Origin: Myxococcota bacterium
GTDB lineage: Bacteria > Myxococcota_C > UBA6777
Reading direction: 5' to 3'
Assembly: GCA_963169055.1 (NCBI GenBank)
Contig: CAUJFU010000501.1
Coordinates: 1-22,497 of the forward strand
DNA length: 22,497 bases
Shown: positions 1 to 8,365 of the stretch, piece by piece
Layout of the letters: the number at the start of each line of letters is the position of its first letter
Numbering within the stretch: the first letter of the stretch is position 1
The notes under the pieces: model-generated
The model's input: only the letters and a program-made list of their open reading frames with translations
Told to the model about the DNA's origin: nothing
The model's database searches: none
Position numbers and translations under genes: made by a program

Positions 1-1
1 G

Positions 2-1309
2 TGCGTTGGCGTCCTGTTTGTTTTCGATGTGCAGCGTGAGGAAGTGCGTTGCGCAAGAGATACAAGGGTCGTAGTTTCGGATGGCTTGTTCGCATCGCCA
101 TGTCAGATCTTCGGTGGAGAGGTGCATGGATTGACGGGCCAGATGCAAGAGATCGCCTTCGATGCTCTTTTGATTTTGAGAGGTGGGGGGGACGATCTGC
201 GCATCAAGCACGATGCCGTTGTCGTCGGTGGTATAGCGGTGATAACAGATGCCTCTGGGAGCTTCGGTGCATCCGTGGCCTGTGCCAGCGCGGGGTGTAA
301 AGTCAAGGGCCGAGGCATCGGGTTCGGCGTAGTTTTCGACGATGCGTAGGGCTTCTTCGTAGGCGTAGAGGACTTCGATGCTGCGGACAATGATGCTTTG
401 GAAGGGATTGTTGCAGCTTTCTCCAAGGCCGATCTCACGGGCGAGTTGTTGGCAGGTGGGCGTCAGCAGATCAAAGTTGTTGTGGTAACGTGCGAGGGGA
501 CCGACCAAATAGGGGCCGTGTCCTTTGTGGACGGACTGGAGGGCGTTGGAGTGTGCGACGTGTTCTTCTTGGAAGTGGTCGTTGTATTCGGTGATATCGA
601 TATCGAGTCCACGATTGGAGACGAGCCGCCCTTCGTTCAGGGGGTATTCGTCGGGGTGGCGAAGGCTGACAAATTCGTAGTCACGTGTGAAGTCGGGAAA
701 ATCGAGGCCGGCAGTCCAGCGGATCGTTTCGATGGCGGCGTCACGTGCCCACAACAAGCGATCACGCCATGCACGCATCGCTTTGACGGTAGGCGCTTTG
801 TAAAAGCCACCGACCTTGACGTTGATCGGGTGGATCTCGCGTCCTCCGACAAAGGTCATCAGATCGTTGCCGAGTTTTTTCATTTGTAGGCCGCGTTCGA
901 CGACGGCAGGGTAAGTTTCCGCCATCTCGATCGCGCTTTGGTAGCCCAAAAAGTCGGGTGCATGGAGCATATAGATGTGGAGGACGTGGCTTTCGATCCA
1001 CTCGCCACAATAGATCAAGCGGCGAAGCTCGCGCAGCGGTCCGTTGGGATGAATCCCCACGATCTGCTCGGCTGCGTGGCAAGCTCCCATCTGGTAGGCG
1101 ATTGGGCAGATTCCACAGATCCGCGCTGTGATATCGGGGATCTCGCGAAAGTCACGCCCACGCAAAAAAGCCTCAAAAAAACGGGGGGGTTCAAAGATCC
1201 GCAGATGGGCTTCTTTGACCTCGCCTCCGTCGATATCCAGATACAAGGCCCCTTCCCCTTCCACGCGGGCCAATACGTCGACTTGTATGACTTCCGTTCG
1301 CTTGTCCAT
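2..1309 (-). CDS. hydA: NiFe hydrogenase large (alpha) subunit, group 3b type, 3' end cut by window edge
   Basis: This subunit holds the NiFe active site of a cytoplasmic NAD(P)-linked hydrogenase (sulfhydrogenase type). 436 codons are visible with no stop before the left edge. The first nickel-binding motif RICGICP is at residues 63-69 and the C-terminal motif [10 protein letters not shown] at about 414-423, so all four metal-ligand cysteines are present. Only about 13 residues follow the second motif. In this family a short C-terminal tail is cleaved off by a maturation endopeptidase, so little sequence is likely to be missing. The ATG at 1309 lies 29 nt after the delta-subunit stop, with AAGGGA about 13 nt upstream. 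It is the last visible gene of the five-gene operon. The family is clear; the subgroup rests on the partner genes. Confidence 0.95.
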   Translation of the reverse strand, partial: MDKRTEVIQVDVLARVEGEGALYLDIDGGEVKEAHLRIFEPPRFFEAFLRGRDFREIPDITARICGICPIAYQMGACHAAEQIVGIHPNGPLRELRRLIYCGEWIESHVLHIYMLHAPDFLGYQSAIEMAETYPAVVERGLQMKKLGNDLMTFVGGREIHPINVKVGGFYKAPTVKAMRAWRDRLLWARDAAIETIRWTAGLDFPDFTRDYEFVSLRHPDEYPLNEGRLVSNRGLDIDITEYNDHFQEEHVAHSNALQSVHKGHGPYLVGPLARYHNNFDLLTPTCQQLAREIGLGESCNNPFQSIIVRSIEVLYAYEEALRIVENYAEPDASALDFTPRAGTGHGCTEAPRGICYHRYTTDDNGIVLDAQIVPPTSQNQKSIEGDLLHLARQSMHLSTEDLTWRCEQAIRNYDPCISCATHFLTLHIENKQDANA

Positions 1310-1338
1310 GCGCCTATTTCCCTTGCTTTTTCAGCCTG

Positions 1339-2142
1339 TCACTTCGCTTCTTGTTCGGTGGGTTGGAGCCGTTGCTCGCTGCGTTCGCTTTCGAGGCGGA
1401 AGGCTTCGGCGTATCCATTGATCCCACGGAAGGCCCGGAATATCTGCGATTCACTTGCACCGCTCGTGCGCCATTGTGTCGCCATCGAAGCCGTATTGGG
1501 GTTTTCTTTCGGTCCAAAACATCCGAAGCATCCGCGTAAATAGCGAGGGCAAAGCGCCCCGCATCCTGCTTGCGTCACAGGCCCAAGACACGGTGTTTGC
1601 TGCGTCACCATCACACAGACTTGTTCGTTGAGTTTGCACTCTACGCAGACGCTGTGGTTGGGGACAAGCGGCTTGCGTTGGTTGAGAAAAGCCGCAAGCA
1701 CTTCGACGAGCTGCATCTTGTTGATCGGGCAACCGCGCAACTCAAAGTCCACCTTGACGTGTTCTGCGATCGGAGAGGAGTGCGCGAGAGTGTCGATGTA
1801 TTCGGGATGAGCATACACCAGCGAGGTCCATTCTTTGACGTCTCGAAAGTTTCGCAGAGCTTGGATACCGCCAGCGGTAGCGCATGCGCCGATGGTGATC
1901 AGCTTTTTGGAATTTTTGCGGATCGCCACGATCCGTTCGGCATCATGCGGCGTGGTGATCGACCCCTCCACCAGCGACACATCGTAAGGCCCATCCACCA
2001 TCCGCCTCGTTGCTTCGGGGAAATACGCGATATCCACCGCGCCCGCGACCGCAAGCAATTCATCTTCGCAATCCAGCAAGCTCAACTGGCAACCATCACA
2101 AGAGGCAAACTTCCACACCGCCAACTTGGGTTTTTGCGTCAT
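1339..2142 (-). CDS. hydD: NiFe hydrogenase small (delta) subunit
   Basis: This is the electron-transfer small subunit that pairs with the NiFe large subunit; 267 aa. The proximal [4Fe-4S] ligands are visible as C15-x2-C18, C87 (in IGACATAGG) and C138 (in RGCPI). Eight further cysteines at about 166, 169, 176, 185, 194, 198, 205 and 208 can bind two more clusters, as in group 3 hydrogenases of the 20-kDa NADH-dehydrogenase family. The protein starts directly with the folded domain and has no Tat signal peptide, so the enzyme is cytoplasmic. The ATG at 2142 is 19 nt after the gamma-subunit stop and is preceded by a purine-rich AGAGAGGG Shine-Dalgarno. The last 60 or so residues have no recognisable motif. 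Confidence 0.93.
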   Translation of the reverse strand: MTQKPKLAVWKFASCDGCQLSLLDCEDELLAVAGAVDIAYFPEATRRMVDGPYDVSLVEGSITTPHDAERIVAIRKNSKKLITIGACATAGGIQALRNFRDVKEWTSLVYAHPEYIDTLAHSSPIAEHVKVDFELRGCPINKMQLVEVLAAFLNQRKPLVPNHSVCVECKLNEQVCVMVTQQTPCLGPVTQAGCGALCPRYLRGCFGCFGPKENPNTASMATQWRTSGASESQIFRAFRGINGYAEAFRLESERSEQRLQPTEQEAK

Positions 2143-2161
2143 CGCACCCTCTCTCCCTCTC

Positions 2162-3004
2162 TCAAAGTTCGCGTTTGTGCAGCCAAGGTTGGATGCTTGG
2201 ATAATCGTATACAGGGCCGTCTTTGCAGAGAAAAGTCGGGCCTAGCTGACAGTGGCCGCACCAGCCTGTTCCACAACGCATCGAGCGCTCCATGGAGAGA
2301 AAGATCCGCGCAGGAGCGATCCGTCGGTGAAACAACGCTTTTGCTGTAAAGTGCATCATGATCTCGGGTCCGCACACCATCGCGATGCTGTGGTACGGAT
2401 CGATACGGATGTCGCTGATCAAGTCCGTCACAAGGCCCACTTCGCCATCCCATCCATCCATGCCCACGTCAACGGTCGTTCGGATATCCAATGCACCGCT
2501 TTCGCTCCACGCCTTGAGTTCGTCGGGATAGAGGATATCTTTGGGGGTGCGTGCGCCATAAAGCAGATAAACCCGCTTGTAACGTTCGCGGTGATGCAAG
2601 ACGTGGTAGATCGTTGGTCGCATCGGCGCAAGTCCCAAACCGCCCACCGCAAGGACGACATCGCAACCTTCGGCTGCTTGGAGCGGCCATGTATTCCCAA
2701 ACGGACCACGTACCCCGACGATCTCCCCCGCTTTTTTGGTTTCCATCACTTGGGTGACGGTTCCCACGGAGCGGATCGTATGCACCCATATCTCGGACTG
2801 TTCGGCATCTCCGCTCACCGAGATCGGTACTTCTCCCACTCCAAAGATCGACAGCATATTGAACTGGCCGGGTTGAAACACCAACGGCCCGTCTTCTTGT
2901 GTCGGGCGCAACGTCCATGTAAAGACGTTCGGGGTTTCTGGGCGCACTGCTTCGATACGAAAAGGGCGCGGTGTCATCGGTCGGATCGCGGGTGAGGCTC
3001 CCAT
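2162..3004 (-). CDS. hydG: Hydrogenase gamma subunit, FAD/NAD(P)-binding oxidoreductase with [2Fe-2S] site
   Basis: This is the diaphorase-type subunit that passes electrons between the iron-sulfur chain and NAD(P)(H); 280 aa. It belongs to the ferredoxin-reductase-like HydG/PyrK family. The FAD domain contains [20 protein letters not shown] (43-62). The nucleotide-binding domain contains [12 protein letters not shown] (119-130) and MVCGPEIMM (209-217). The C-terminal [2Fe-2S] loop has C244, C249, C252 and C260 followed by KDGPVY. The frame is open up to 3298, but the upstream part overlaps the preceding gene out of frame and looks like shadow sequence. The ATG at 3004 has AGGAG 6 nt upstream and begins just before the conserved FAD domain, so I chose it. 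Confidence 0.93.
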   Translation of the reverse strand: MGASPAIRPMTPRPFRIEAVRPETPNVFTWTLRPTQEDGPLVFQPGQFNMLSIFGVGEVPISVSGDAEQSEIWVHTIRSVGTVTQVMETKKAGEIVGVRGPFGNTWPLQAAEGCDVVLAVGGLGLAPMRPTIYHVLHHRERYKRVYLLYGARTPKDILYPDELKAWSESGALDIRTTVDVGMDGWDGEVGLVTDLISDIRIDPYHSIAMVCGPEIMMHFTAKALFHRRIAPARIFLSMERSMRCGTGWCGHCQLGPTFLCKDGPVYDYPSIQPWLHKREL

Positions 3005-3065
3005 CGTTGCTCCTGATGCTTGGGACGGTTGGCAAGGGATCGGGTTTCTCTTGACACCCACAGGA

Positions 3066-3539
3066 TTAGGGGTTGTTGGAGATGCCGTAGAGATCGAGTA
3101 ATTGGATGCGTGCAGCATAAAGGCGTTTGGTGACTTGGGCGAGCAGCTTGCGTGTGACAGCGTAGCCCAAGGCTGGATGCTGTTCAAAGCTCGCACGCAA
3201 GGCCACCGCATCGAAGACAAGGGCCTTGGTGGGACGCAAGACTCGGGCGTCAAATTGCGAGAGATAAGGTTCAAGCAGCCACGACCAGCCGACGACATCG
3301 CCTTTTCCGACGGTCATCAACGTGATCAAGCCTCGTGCGGGATGGTGTACGTCGATCGCGACGCTGCCTTCGCGTAAGACATAAAAGCGCGTGGCCTGTT
3401 GGCCTTCGCGCAACAGGATATCGCCCACTGCAAAGTTCGCATATTCCGCATAAGACGCCATGATCGCAAGGTCTTCTGCTGGAAGGGTCGAAAAGAAGGG
3501 GTGTTCAGCCAAAAAAGCCTTTAGATCTTGGGGAGTCAT
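3066..3539 (-). CDS. Stand-alone cyclic-nucleotide-binding-fold protein in hydrogenase operon, HoxI-like
   Basis: A 157-aa protein made of one Crp/CAP-type beta-barrel domain (about residues 10-125) and a short helical tail. There is no helix-turn-helix, so it is not a complete Crp/Fnr transcription factor. The segment that would be the phosphate-binding cassette reads GDVVGWSWL. The glutamate that normally contacts the ribose of cAMP is replaced, so canonical cAMP binding is doubtful. HoxI, a similar small protein of the NAD-reducing hydrogenase of Ralstonia eutropha, associates with the enzyme and is linked to NADPH activation; a matching role here is inference. The start is ATG at 3539, overlapping the beta-subunit stop as ATGA, which implies translational coupling. 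A longer open frame reaching 3905 is shadow sequence inside the beta gene. Confidence 0.85.
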   Translation of the reverse strand: MTPQDLKAFLAEHPFFSTLPAEDLAIMASYAEYANFAVGDILLREGQQATRFYVLREGSVAIDVHHPARGLITLMTVGKGDVVGWSWLLEPYLSQFDARVLRPTKALVFDAVALRASFEQHPALGYAVTRKLLAQVTKRLYAARIQLLDLYGISNNP

Positions 3540-4660
3540 CGCTTGTTGTTCTCCTGCGTGTGTTCGCTTTCGCGAAACGCCTTGACTTCGGCGGTAAGGT
3601 CGATTCCTGCGGGACACCAAGCGATGCAACGCCCGCACCCCACACAGCCCGTTGTTCCGAACTGATCTTCCCATGATGCCAGTTTGTGCGTCAGCCATTG
3701 GCGATAGCGCGAGCGCGTGGATTGGCGAACAGGCCCGCCGTGAACGTGCGTAAACTGCCCGTGAAAACAAGAGTCCCAACGCTGCCAACGTTCGGCATGA
3801 TCGCCCGTCAAATCGGTGATATCTTCCATTTCTGTGCAAAAGCACGTTGGGCAGACCATCGTGCAGTTGGCACAACTGAGACAACGAGAAGCGACTTCGT
3901 CCCAACGGGCGTGTTCGAGGTTGCGATACAAAAGCGCCTTGACATCGTCGCGTTGGAGCGTGCGCTTGATCTGTTTGCGGGCTTGATCGACGCCTGCTTG
4001 GGCGCGGGCTTGGTCGGGATCGTTTGCGGCAGGAAGTCCCAAGGTTTCGACAAGAGCTTGGCCTTTGGGGCTGCCCACTTCCACAACAAAGCAGTGAGCG
4101 GGTTCAAGAAGCTCTGTGAGGCTGAGATCAAAGCCAAAGGTAGCGTTGGGGCCTGTATCCATCGAGGTGCAAAAACAGGTGGGGGCCGCTTGTGTGCAAT
4201 TCACGGCGATGATCAGGCTTTGGGCACGCATGGTGGTGTAATACGGATCGGGGTAGGGGCCTTCGCGCAACACGCGATCTTGGATCGCGATGGCATGGAT
4301 CTCACAAGCGCGCACCCCGATCAGGGCGACCTTTTGGGTTGGCAAGGGTTCTTCTGAGATACTCCACACACCGTCTTGTTGGGTGGCGCTCCATAACCGT
4401 TTTCGAGGCGGCAAGAACACTCGTTTCCAACTGCGCGGCCCCACCACATAACCAAAATAGGCCGCATCTTCGCGGCGTTTGAGCTTGTATTGTCCCGCCT
4501 CTTGCTGATCGGTCCATCCCTGCGGTAAATCCGCCACGGATTCGAGTGTGTCGTAGAGGATGGCGTTGTCTTGGCGCTGCGGACCCAACAGGGCGTAGCC
4601 ATCGGCTTTTAGGGCATCCAAGAGTTGTTCTAGGTCTGAGGCTTCCAATCGATAGTGCAT
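3536..4660 (-). CDS. hydB: Hydrogenase beta subunit, [4Fe-4S] electron-transfer protein
   Basis: This is the first gene of the operon: the 374-aa iron-sulfur subunit that links the NiFe dimer to the FAD subunit (sulfhydrogenase beta family). The N-terminal half contains [17 protein letters not shown] (115-131) and cysteines at about 155, 162 and 164. The C-terminal half has two ferredoxin-like motifs: C260-x2-C263-x2-C266-x3-C270, followed directly by C273 and C275, and C339-x2-C342-x2-C345-x3-C349. The length matches the family. The ATG at 4660 has GGAG about 11 nt upstream. It overlaps the HoxI-like gene at its 3' end. A cytoplasmic location is expected, as no signal peptide is visible. Confidence 0.93.
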   Translation of the reverse strand: MHYRLEASDLEQLLDALKADGYALLGPQRQDNAILYDTLESVADLPQGWTDQQEAGQYKLKRREDAAYFGYVVGPRSWKRVFLPPRKRLWSATQQDGVWSISEEPLPTQKVALIGVRACEIHAIAIQDRVLREGPYPDPYYTTMRAQSLIIAVNCTQAAPTCFCTSMDTGPNATFGFDLSLTELLEPAHCFVVEVGSPKGQALVETLGLPAANDPDQARAQAGVDQARKQIKRTLQRDDVKALLYRNLEHARWDEVASRCLSCANCTMVCPTCFCTEMEDITDLTGDHAERWQRWDSCFHGQFTHVHGGPVRQSTRSRYRQWLTHKLASWEDQFGTTGCVGCGRCIAWCPAGIDLTAEVKAFRESEHTQENNKR

Positions 4661-4703
4661 CGTCCATCAAACTCCGAAGGGATCGTTTTTTGCGACGTTG
4701 GCT

Positions 4704-4709
4704 TGTGTA
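4704..4709 (-). promoter_or_regulatory. Weak candidate -10 box for the hydrogenase operon
   Basis: Read on the minus strand the hexamer is TACACA, only three of six matches to TATAAT. It is noted because its centre lies exactly 32 bp from the centre of the FNR-type palindrome at 4732-4745. That is the spacing expected when an FNR/CRP protein binds at -41.5. It would give a leader of about 35 nt before the beta-subunit ATG. Low confidence. Confidence 0.25.
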
Positions 4710-4731
4710 GCGCATGATCGCTTTGCGTATG

Positions 4732-4745
4732 TTGATCTAGATCAT
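4732..4745. promoter_or_regulatory. FNR/CRP-type palindrome upstream of the hydrogenase operon
   Basis: The sequence TTGATCTAGATCAT matches the FNR consensus TTGAT-N4-ATCAA at nine of ten specified positions, and its central 12 bp (TGATCTAGATCA) is a perfect palindrome. It lies about 75-85 bp upstream of the first hydrogenase gene on the minus strand. Anaerobic or redox control of an NAD(P)-linked hydrogenase by an FNR-family factor would make sense, but no such regulator is encoded in the window. Confidence 0.5.
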
Positions 4746-4814
4746 CGTGAAACAAAAGATCGATCCAACATCATCCAGATCATCGTGAAACAAAAGATGG
4801 ATCCAACATCATCG
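4739..4814. repeat. 38-bp tandem duplication upstream of the hydrogenase operon
   Basis: Two head-to-tail copies (4739-4776 and 4777-4814) differ at only 2 of 38 positions. A shortened third copy of the beginning starts near 4808 (ATCATCGCGAAAT). Each copy contains CGTGAAACA, which equals the right half of the consensus ParB site TGTTTCACGTGAAACA. The first copy overlaps the FNR-type palindrome. The whole array fills the 171-bp gap between the glycosyltransferase stop and the hydrogenase beta gene. Confidence 0.9.
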
Positions 4815-4831
4815 CGAAATAAGCGGTGGGT

Positions 4832-6010
4832 CTAAGCTGAAAGCCACTCCAAGTACATGGGTATCACACGTTGGGGACCGTACGTGTCTTCGACGTATTG
4901 GGTGATTTCATCTGCGGAGGGGAGAGGAAGTTCTTTGTTCAGAAACTGCGTGAGCTTTTTTGTAAGCGCGGGTACGTTGCCTGCGGGGTACACATACTGC
5001 GGCAAGATCGGGTTCATCACTTCGGGAATGGCGGAAGAATCCGAGCTGATGACCGGACATCCAAAGGCCATCGCCTCGATCAAGATCAGGCCAAAACATT
5101 CGAGGGCGCGGGTCGGCAGCAAAAAGGCGTCTGCGGCTTGGTAGGCGAGGTGTAGCGTCTGATCAGGGATGCGACCGAGAAAGCGGATCTCTTGTTCGAG
5201 GTCGGCTTCGGCGACGTGTTGTTGGTAGGCGGGGCGAAGGGGTCCATCTCCTGCGATGATCAGCTCGCATCGACCGGCTTTTGCGAGCGGGTGGACAGCT
5301 TCGATGGCGTCGCCAACGCCTGTGCGTGCGATATGGTTTCTTACCGTAAAAAAGATGACTTTGTTGAGATCCCACCCAAGCGCAGCCCTTGCAGCTTCTT
5401 TGGTGTGCGTCCGTTTTAAGATGTCTTGACGCCAGTAAGGGATCACGCTGATTCTGTTGGCGAGGGAGGGGTATGTTTGCTCGATGTAGCGTGCGTTAAA
5501 ACGTGAAAGGACGTGGATGCGCTGGCTTTGGTGGAGGAGCTTTCGCTCCATCCAAACGAGCAGAGGCACACCAAGAAAGTGTTTTGCTTTTTGGAGAAAA
5601 GTCGAGGGTCCGAGCGCAGCGTATTCGAGAGAAACAGGCGAATGGAGTGTCATACATCGGTGGGTGCGGGAGTCGAGCGCCAAAGAGGCACCCAAGCCTG
5701 TCATGATGCTGTGGATGTGCAGCCGATCCCACGACTGTTTGCCAAAAAAGCGACGAACGGCTTGTTGTACATTTTGGACGGAGGAAAATGTGCGGCGAGG
5801 ATCCCACTTCGGGAGCGATGTCTGACCTACCCGCAATACTTGTATTCCGTCTTGTGTGCCAAGATCGTCGTGTGTGGCGTTTGGGTGGTGGCAAACCATC
5901 GCCACGTCATGACCTGCATCTCTGGCTAATTTGGCGATATCATAAGCAACTCGCGGTGCTCCGCCCGGGGCATCAAGAAAGTGATAGTCGACAGCAACGA
6001 GATATCTCAA
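4832..6010 (-). CDS. GT4-family glycosyltransferase
   Basis: A 392-aa retaining glycosyltransferase with two Rossmann-like domains (GT-B fold). The N-terminal domain carries the glycine-rich acceptor-side loop DAPGGAPRVAYDIAKLA (about 13-29). The C-terminal domain carries IAGDGPLRPAY and the typical E-x7-E motif in ECFGLILIEAMAFGCPVISS (304-323). Such enzymes transfer a sugar from a nucleotide-sugar donor, usually in exopolysaccharide, lipopolysaccharide or glycan synthesis; substrate and linkage cannot be read. The frame is open to a TTG at 6067. I prefer the TTG at 6010 because GGAG lies 8 nt upstream and the mature fold starts immediately (RYLVAVDYHF). No other glycan gene is adjacent on this strand; asnB is divergent. 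Confidence 0.88.
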   Translation of the reverse strand: MRYLVAVDYHFLDAPGGAPRVAYDIAKLARDAGHDVAMVCHHPNATHDDLGTQDGIQVLRVGQTSLPKWDPRRTFSSVQNVQQAVRRFFGKQSWDRLHIHSIMTGLGASLALDSRTHRCMTLHSPVSLEYAALGPSTFLQKAKHFLGVPLLVWMERKLLHQSQRIHVLSRFNARYIEQTYPSLANRISVIPYWRQDILKRTHTKEAARAALGWDLNKVIFFTVRNHIARTGVGDAIEAVHPLAKAGRCELIIAGDGPLRPAYQQHVAEADLEQEIRFLGRIPDQTLHLAYQAADAFLLPTRALECFGLILIEAMAFGCPVISSDSSAIPEVMNPILPQYVYPAGNVPALTKKLTQFLNKELPLPSADEITQYVEDTYGPQRVIPMYLEWLSA

Positions 6011-6018
6011 CTTTGTGT

Positions 6019-6022
6019 CTCC
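6019..6022 (-). promoter_or_regulatory. Ribosome binding site deciding the TTG start of the glycosyltransferase
   Basis: Minus-strand GGAG stands 8 nt before TTG at 6010. The more distal TTG at 6067 has no comparable site. The TTG also overlaps, as TTGA, the stop of a short unassigned open frame (6007-6276, minus). Confidence 0.5.
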
Positions 6023-6237
6023 GCATCGTCCGATATTTTCTCGAACATTGTTTGCGCCTTTTCGCAAAAGGCCGATATGGATGTGGTTTTTGTTCTTTGT
6101 TTGTTGGATCGGTGTTTGTTTCGTTTGGATAGATCTGCATTTCTTTTTGGATAGGAGTTACGCCGTTGGTTTGTGTGATGGAGCAAGTTGCCATACCCAA
6201 AATTCCGCAAAGGGAGGAGTCCTTCACACATACAACC

Positions 6238-6258
6238 GCTGCCTTCTGAAAGGCAAGC
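6238..6258. other. Hairpin-forming inverted repeat
   Basis: GCTGCCTT and AAGGC-A-AGC can pair over 8 bp with one bulged A and a CTGA tetraloop. No run of T follows on either strand, so it is not a standard terminator. It stands 13 nt from a second hairpin at 6272-6293. Confidence 0.5.
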
Positions 6259-6271
6259 ACTAAACAGCCAC

Positions 6272-6293
6272 AACAACGCCCAGATGCGTTGTT
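6272..6293. other. Perfect 8-bp hairpin
   Basis: AACAACGC and GCGTTGTT form a perfect 8-bp stem around the loop CCAGAT. On the plus strand CTCCTCC follows, and on the minus strand no T-tract follows. It could be part of a structured leader, a small RNA or a protein-binding site. Confidence 0.5.
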
Positions 6294-6384
6294 CTCCTCC
6301 CTAACCACGCGCAGAAGAAGGATGCGCGTACACCGCTTTCTTGTTGTTTCGGGCTTGTCTCCGTTTAGATCTTCGCATAGATCG

Positions 6385-6401
6385 GTTTGTGCTTAACAAA
6401 C
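6385..6401. promoter_or_regulatory. Inverted repeat upstream of asnB, possible operator
   Basis: GTTTGT and ACAAAC flank the 5-nt spacer GCTTA. The site is about 60-75 bp upstream of the asnB ATG, which is a position typical of operators. No regulator is known. Confidence 0.3.
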
Positions 6402-6458
6402 GTATGGTTTTGGTTGCGATTGGGTGCGTTCCTAGGCGAGAAAGGTGGAATAGATTCG

Positions 6459-8327
6459 ATGTGCGGTATAGCTGGAGTGGTTGGGCCTCATGCGGGGCGA
6501 TACGCGGGTGCTGTGCAGAAGATGATGGTTGCGATGCTTCATCGAGGCCCCGATGGCGGGGAGATGTATGTTTCTCCAACGGGCCGCTGTGTGCTAGGCC
6601 ACCGAAGATTGGCCATCTTGGACCTTTCAGAAGCCGCAGAGCAACCCATGCTCGATCCCACCCGACGTTGGGCTTTTGTGTACAATGGAGAATGTTATAA
6701 CTATCTGTCTTTGCGCGAAAAACACACAGAGGATCTCGAAGGGCTTCACTCCAGCGGCGACACGGAAGTGTTGATGCGCTTGTTGCAACGCTATGGAGAA
6801 GAGATCCTCCCGCAAATCAACGGGATGTTCGCCTTTGCGCTGTGGGACGAACAGACAGGCCAACTTCTGCTCGCAAGGGATCGCTTTGGTCAAAAGCCGC
6901 TATATGTCGCGCAGACAGAAGGTTGTCTCGTGTTTTCTTCGGAGGTTCGGGCGATTTTGGCGTCAGGCTTGATCTCTCGAAACATCGATCCGATGGGCCT
7001 TTCCAGTTATTTGGCGTTTGGTTCGGTCCAAGAACCAAGTACGTTGTTGCGCGATGTGTCGATGTTTCCTGCGCACAGTGCCCTGCGTTGGACGCCACAG
7101 CAGCCGATCACCGCACGATCTTACTGGTGGCCCAGTCGAGAAAAACGGACGATCTCGCCGCTCGAACTCCGTGAGACTTTTTTTCAATCCGTTGAGCGCC
7201 ATCTGATCAGCGATGTTCCGTTGGGAGTTTTTCTTTCAGGAGGCATAGATTCTACCGCGATCGTGGCTGCGGCCACACAACGCCACAACGGCAAGATTCA
7301 TACGCTGTCTGTGGTGTTTCCAGAGCAGGCATCCATGTCCGAGTCCCAAGCCGCCCAACAGATCGCCGCGCAGTTTGGCACACACCACCAAGAGATCGCT
7401 TTGACAGGCAGTCGGATGTTGGATTCCTTGGATGCTGCTTTGCTTGCGATGGATCAACCAATAGTTGACGGCACCAATACGTATGTCGTATCCGAAGCCG
7501 CCAAACAAGCAGGCTTTAAAGTCGCCCTCTCGGGGTTGGGGGGAGATGAATTGTTTGGCGGGTATCGGGCCGCCAAACGAATCCAAGCGTTTGGCGCTCT
7601 CCAAAAAGCGACCCGGTTTGTGCCTTCTTTCTTAGAGAACGCACTCTTTTGGATGGAGCCTTTTTCGGCGCGGATGGGGAAGCTCGATCAGCTTTTCCAT
7701 AACCGCCCGTCTTTCTTGTCTTCTTGTCTTGCACAAAGGCGTCTTTTTTCTTTTCAACAAATCCAACAGATCGCTCCATCCCTTCGATCCGATCAGATGA
7801 TCGATGGACTGCCGAGACAACGATACCAAGAACTCGAAGAACTTTTCGCCGACAGAAATATCGAGGATCAGATCTTGTTGTACGAAGCAAACGTGTATAT
7901 GGGCCAAACACTGCTTCGCGATACCGATGCGATGGGCATGGCACACAGCCTTGAGATCCGTGTGCCTTTTCTAGATACCGCTTTTTCGGACCTTTGCTTG
8001 GCCCTCGAACCCCAAGCTCGACAAGATCGCCCTCATCCCAAGTGGCGCTTTCTCCAAGCGCTTCAAGGTGTCCTGCCCGAAGATCTCGCAAAGCGCCCCA
8101 AAATGGGGTTCACCTTGCCTTTCCACCACTGGATGCAAAACGAGCTGAAAACGACGATCGCGGAAACCCTTCGAGCGCTTCCCTCGCTCTGCCCGCTGTT
8201 CCAAGAAAAGCCTTTGCTTCAACTCTGGGAGACTTTTTTACGTTCTCCCGAACGAGTGCGATGGTCGAGGCCTTGGTCTCTTTTTGCTTTGGGGCGCTAT
8301 CTTGCCGAACATCGGCTGGAAGTATGA
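6459..8327 (+). CDS. asnB: Asparagine synthetase, glutamine-hydrolysing (AsnB-type)
   Basis: A 622-aa class II amidotransferase that makes asparagine, or amidates a related acid, from glutamine and ATP. The N-terminal glutaminase starts MCGIAGVVG, so Cys2 becomes the N-terminal nucleophile. HRGPDGG (28-34), LGHRRLAILDLS (46-57), YNGECYNY (75-82) and RDRFGQKPLY (140-149) follow. The synthetase domain has the ATP pyrophosphatase loop SGGIDST (260-266) and LSGLGGDELFGGY (357-369), and later AMGMAHSLEIRVPFLD. The frame is open 24 codons upstream, but only the ATG at 6459 puts Cys at position 2; AAAGG lies 14-18 nt upstream. Members of this family also sit in polysaccharide clusters, and the divergent glycosyltransferase allows such a role. 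That is inference. Confidence 0.93.
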   Translation: MCGIAGVVGPHAGRYAGAVQKMMVAMLHRGPDGGEMYVSPTGRCVLGHRRLAILDLSEAAEQPMLDPTRRWAFVYNGECYNYLSLREKHTEDLEGLHSSGDTEVLMRLLQRYGEEILPQINGMFAFALWDEQTGQLLLARDRFGQKPLYVAQTEGCLVFSSEVRAILASGLISRNIDPMGLSSYLAFGSVQEPSTLLRDVSMFPAHSALRWTPQQPITARSYWWPSREKRTISPLELRETFFQSVERHLISDVPLGVFLSGGIDSTAIVAAATQRHNGKIHTLSVVFPEQASMSESQAAQQIAAQFGTHHQEIALTGSRMLDSLDAALLAMDQPIVDGTNTYVVSEAAKQAGFKVALSGLGGDELFGGYRAAKRIQAFGALQKATRFVPSFLENALFWMEPFSARMGKLDQLFHNRPSFLSSCLAQRRLFSFQQIQQIAPSLRSDQMIDGLPRQRYQELEELFADRNIEDQILLYEANVYMGQTLLRDTDAMGMAHSLEIRVPFLDTAFSDLCLALEPQARQDRPHPKWRFLQALQGVLPEDLAKRPKMGFTLPFHHWMQNELKTTIAETLRALPSLCPLFQEKPLLQLWETFLRSPERVRWSRPWSLFALGRYLAEHRLEV

Positions 8328-8365
8328 TCGACTGAACAAAGATCGAGAATATCATGCGAAAAGGC

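Larger units (their letters stand above)
6011..6458. other. Divergent intergenic region between glycosyltransferase and asnB, about 450 bp
   Basis: No convincing gene is seen. Minus-strand open frames at 6007-6276 and 5973-6308 are short, cysteine- and lysine-rich and unlike known proteins. The region holds two strong hairpins (6238-6258 and 6272-6293), an 11-nt-loop inverted repeat ACGCGC/GCGCGT (6307-6312 and 6324-6329) and an inverted repeat GTTTGT/ACAAAC (6385-6401) close to asnB. It must contain the promoters of both flanking genes, but I could not fix -35/-10 pairs with confidence. Confidence 0.6.

Noticed and set aside
1570-2349. Plus-strand open frame of 259 codons opposite the hydrogenase small subunit
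   Set aside because: Antisense of a clear iron-sulfur protein, with no motif of its own.
3004-3298. N-terminal extension of the hydrogenase gamma subunit
   Set aside because: The extension overlaps the HoxI-like gene out of frame, and ATG at 3004 with AGGAG gives the normal family length.
6149-6159. Eleven bases (GGATAGGAGTT) shared with the extreme right end of the window
   Set aside because: The match is too short and does not extend on the only side that can be compared; chance is likely.
6007-6276. Minus-strand 89-codon frame just upstream of the glycosyltransferase, with its stop overlapping the TTG start
   Set aside because: The TTGA overlap is suggestive, but the composition is unlike a folded protein, no good ribosome site was seen, and the N-terminus is not a convincing lipoprotein signal.
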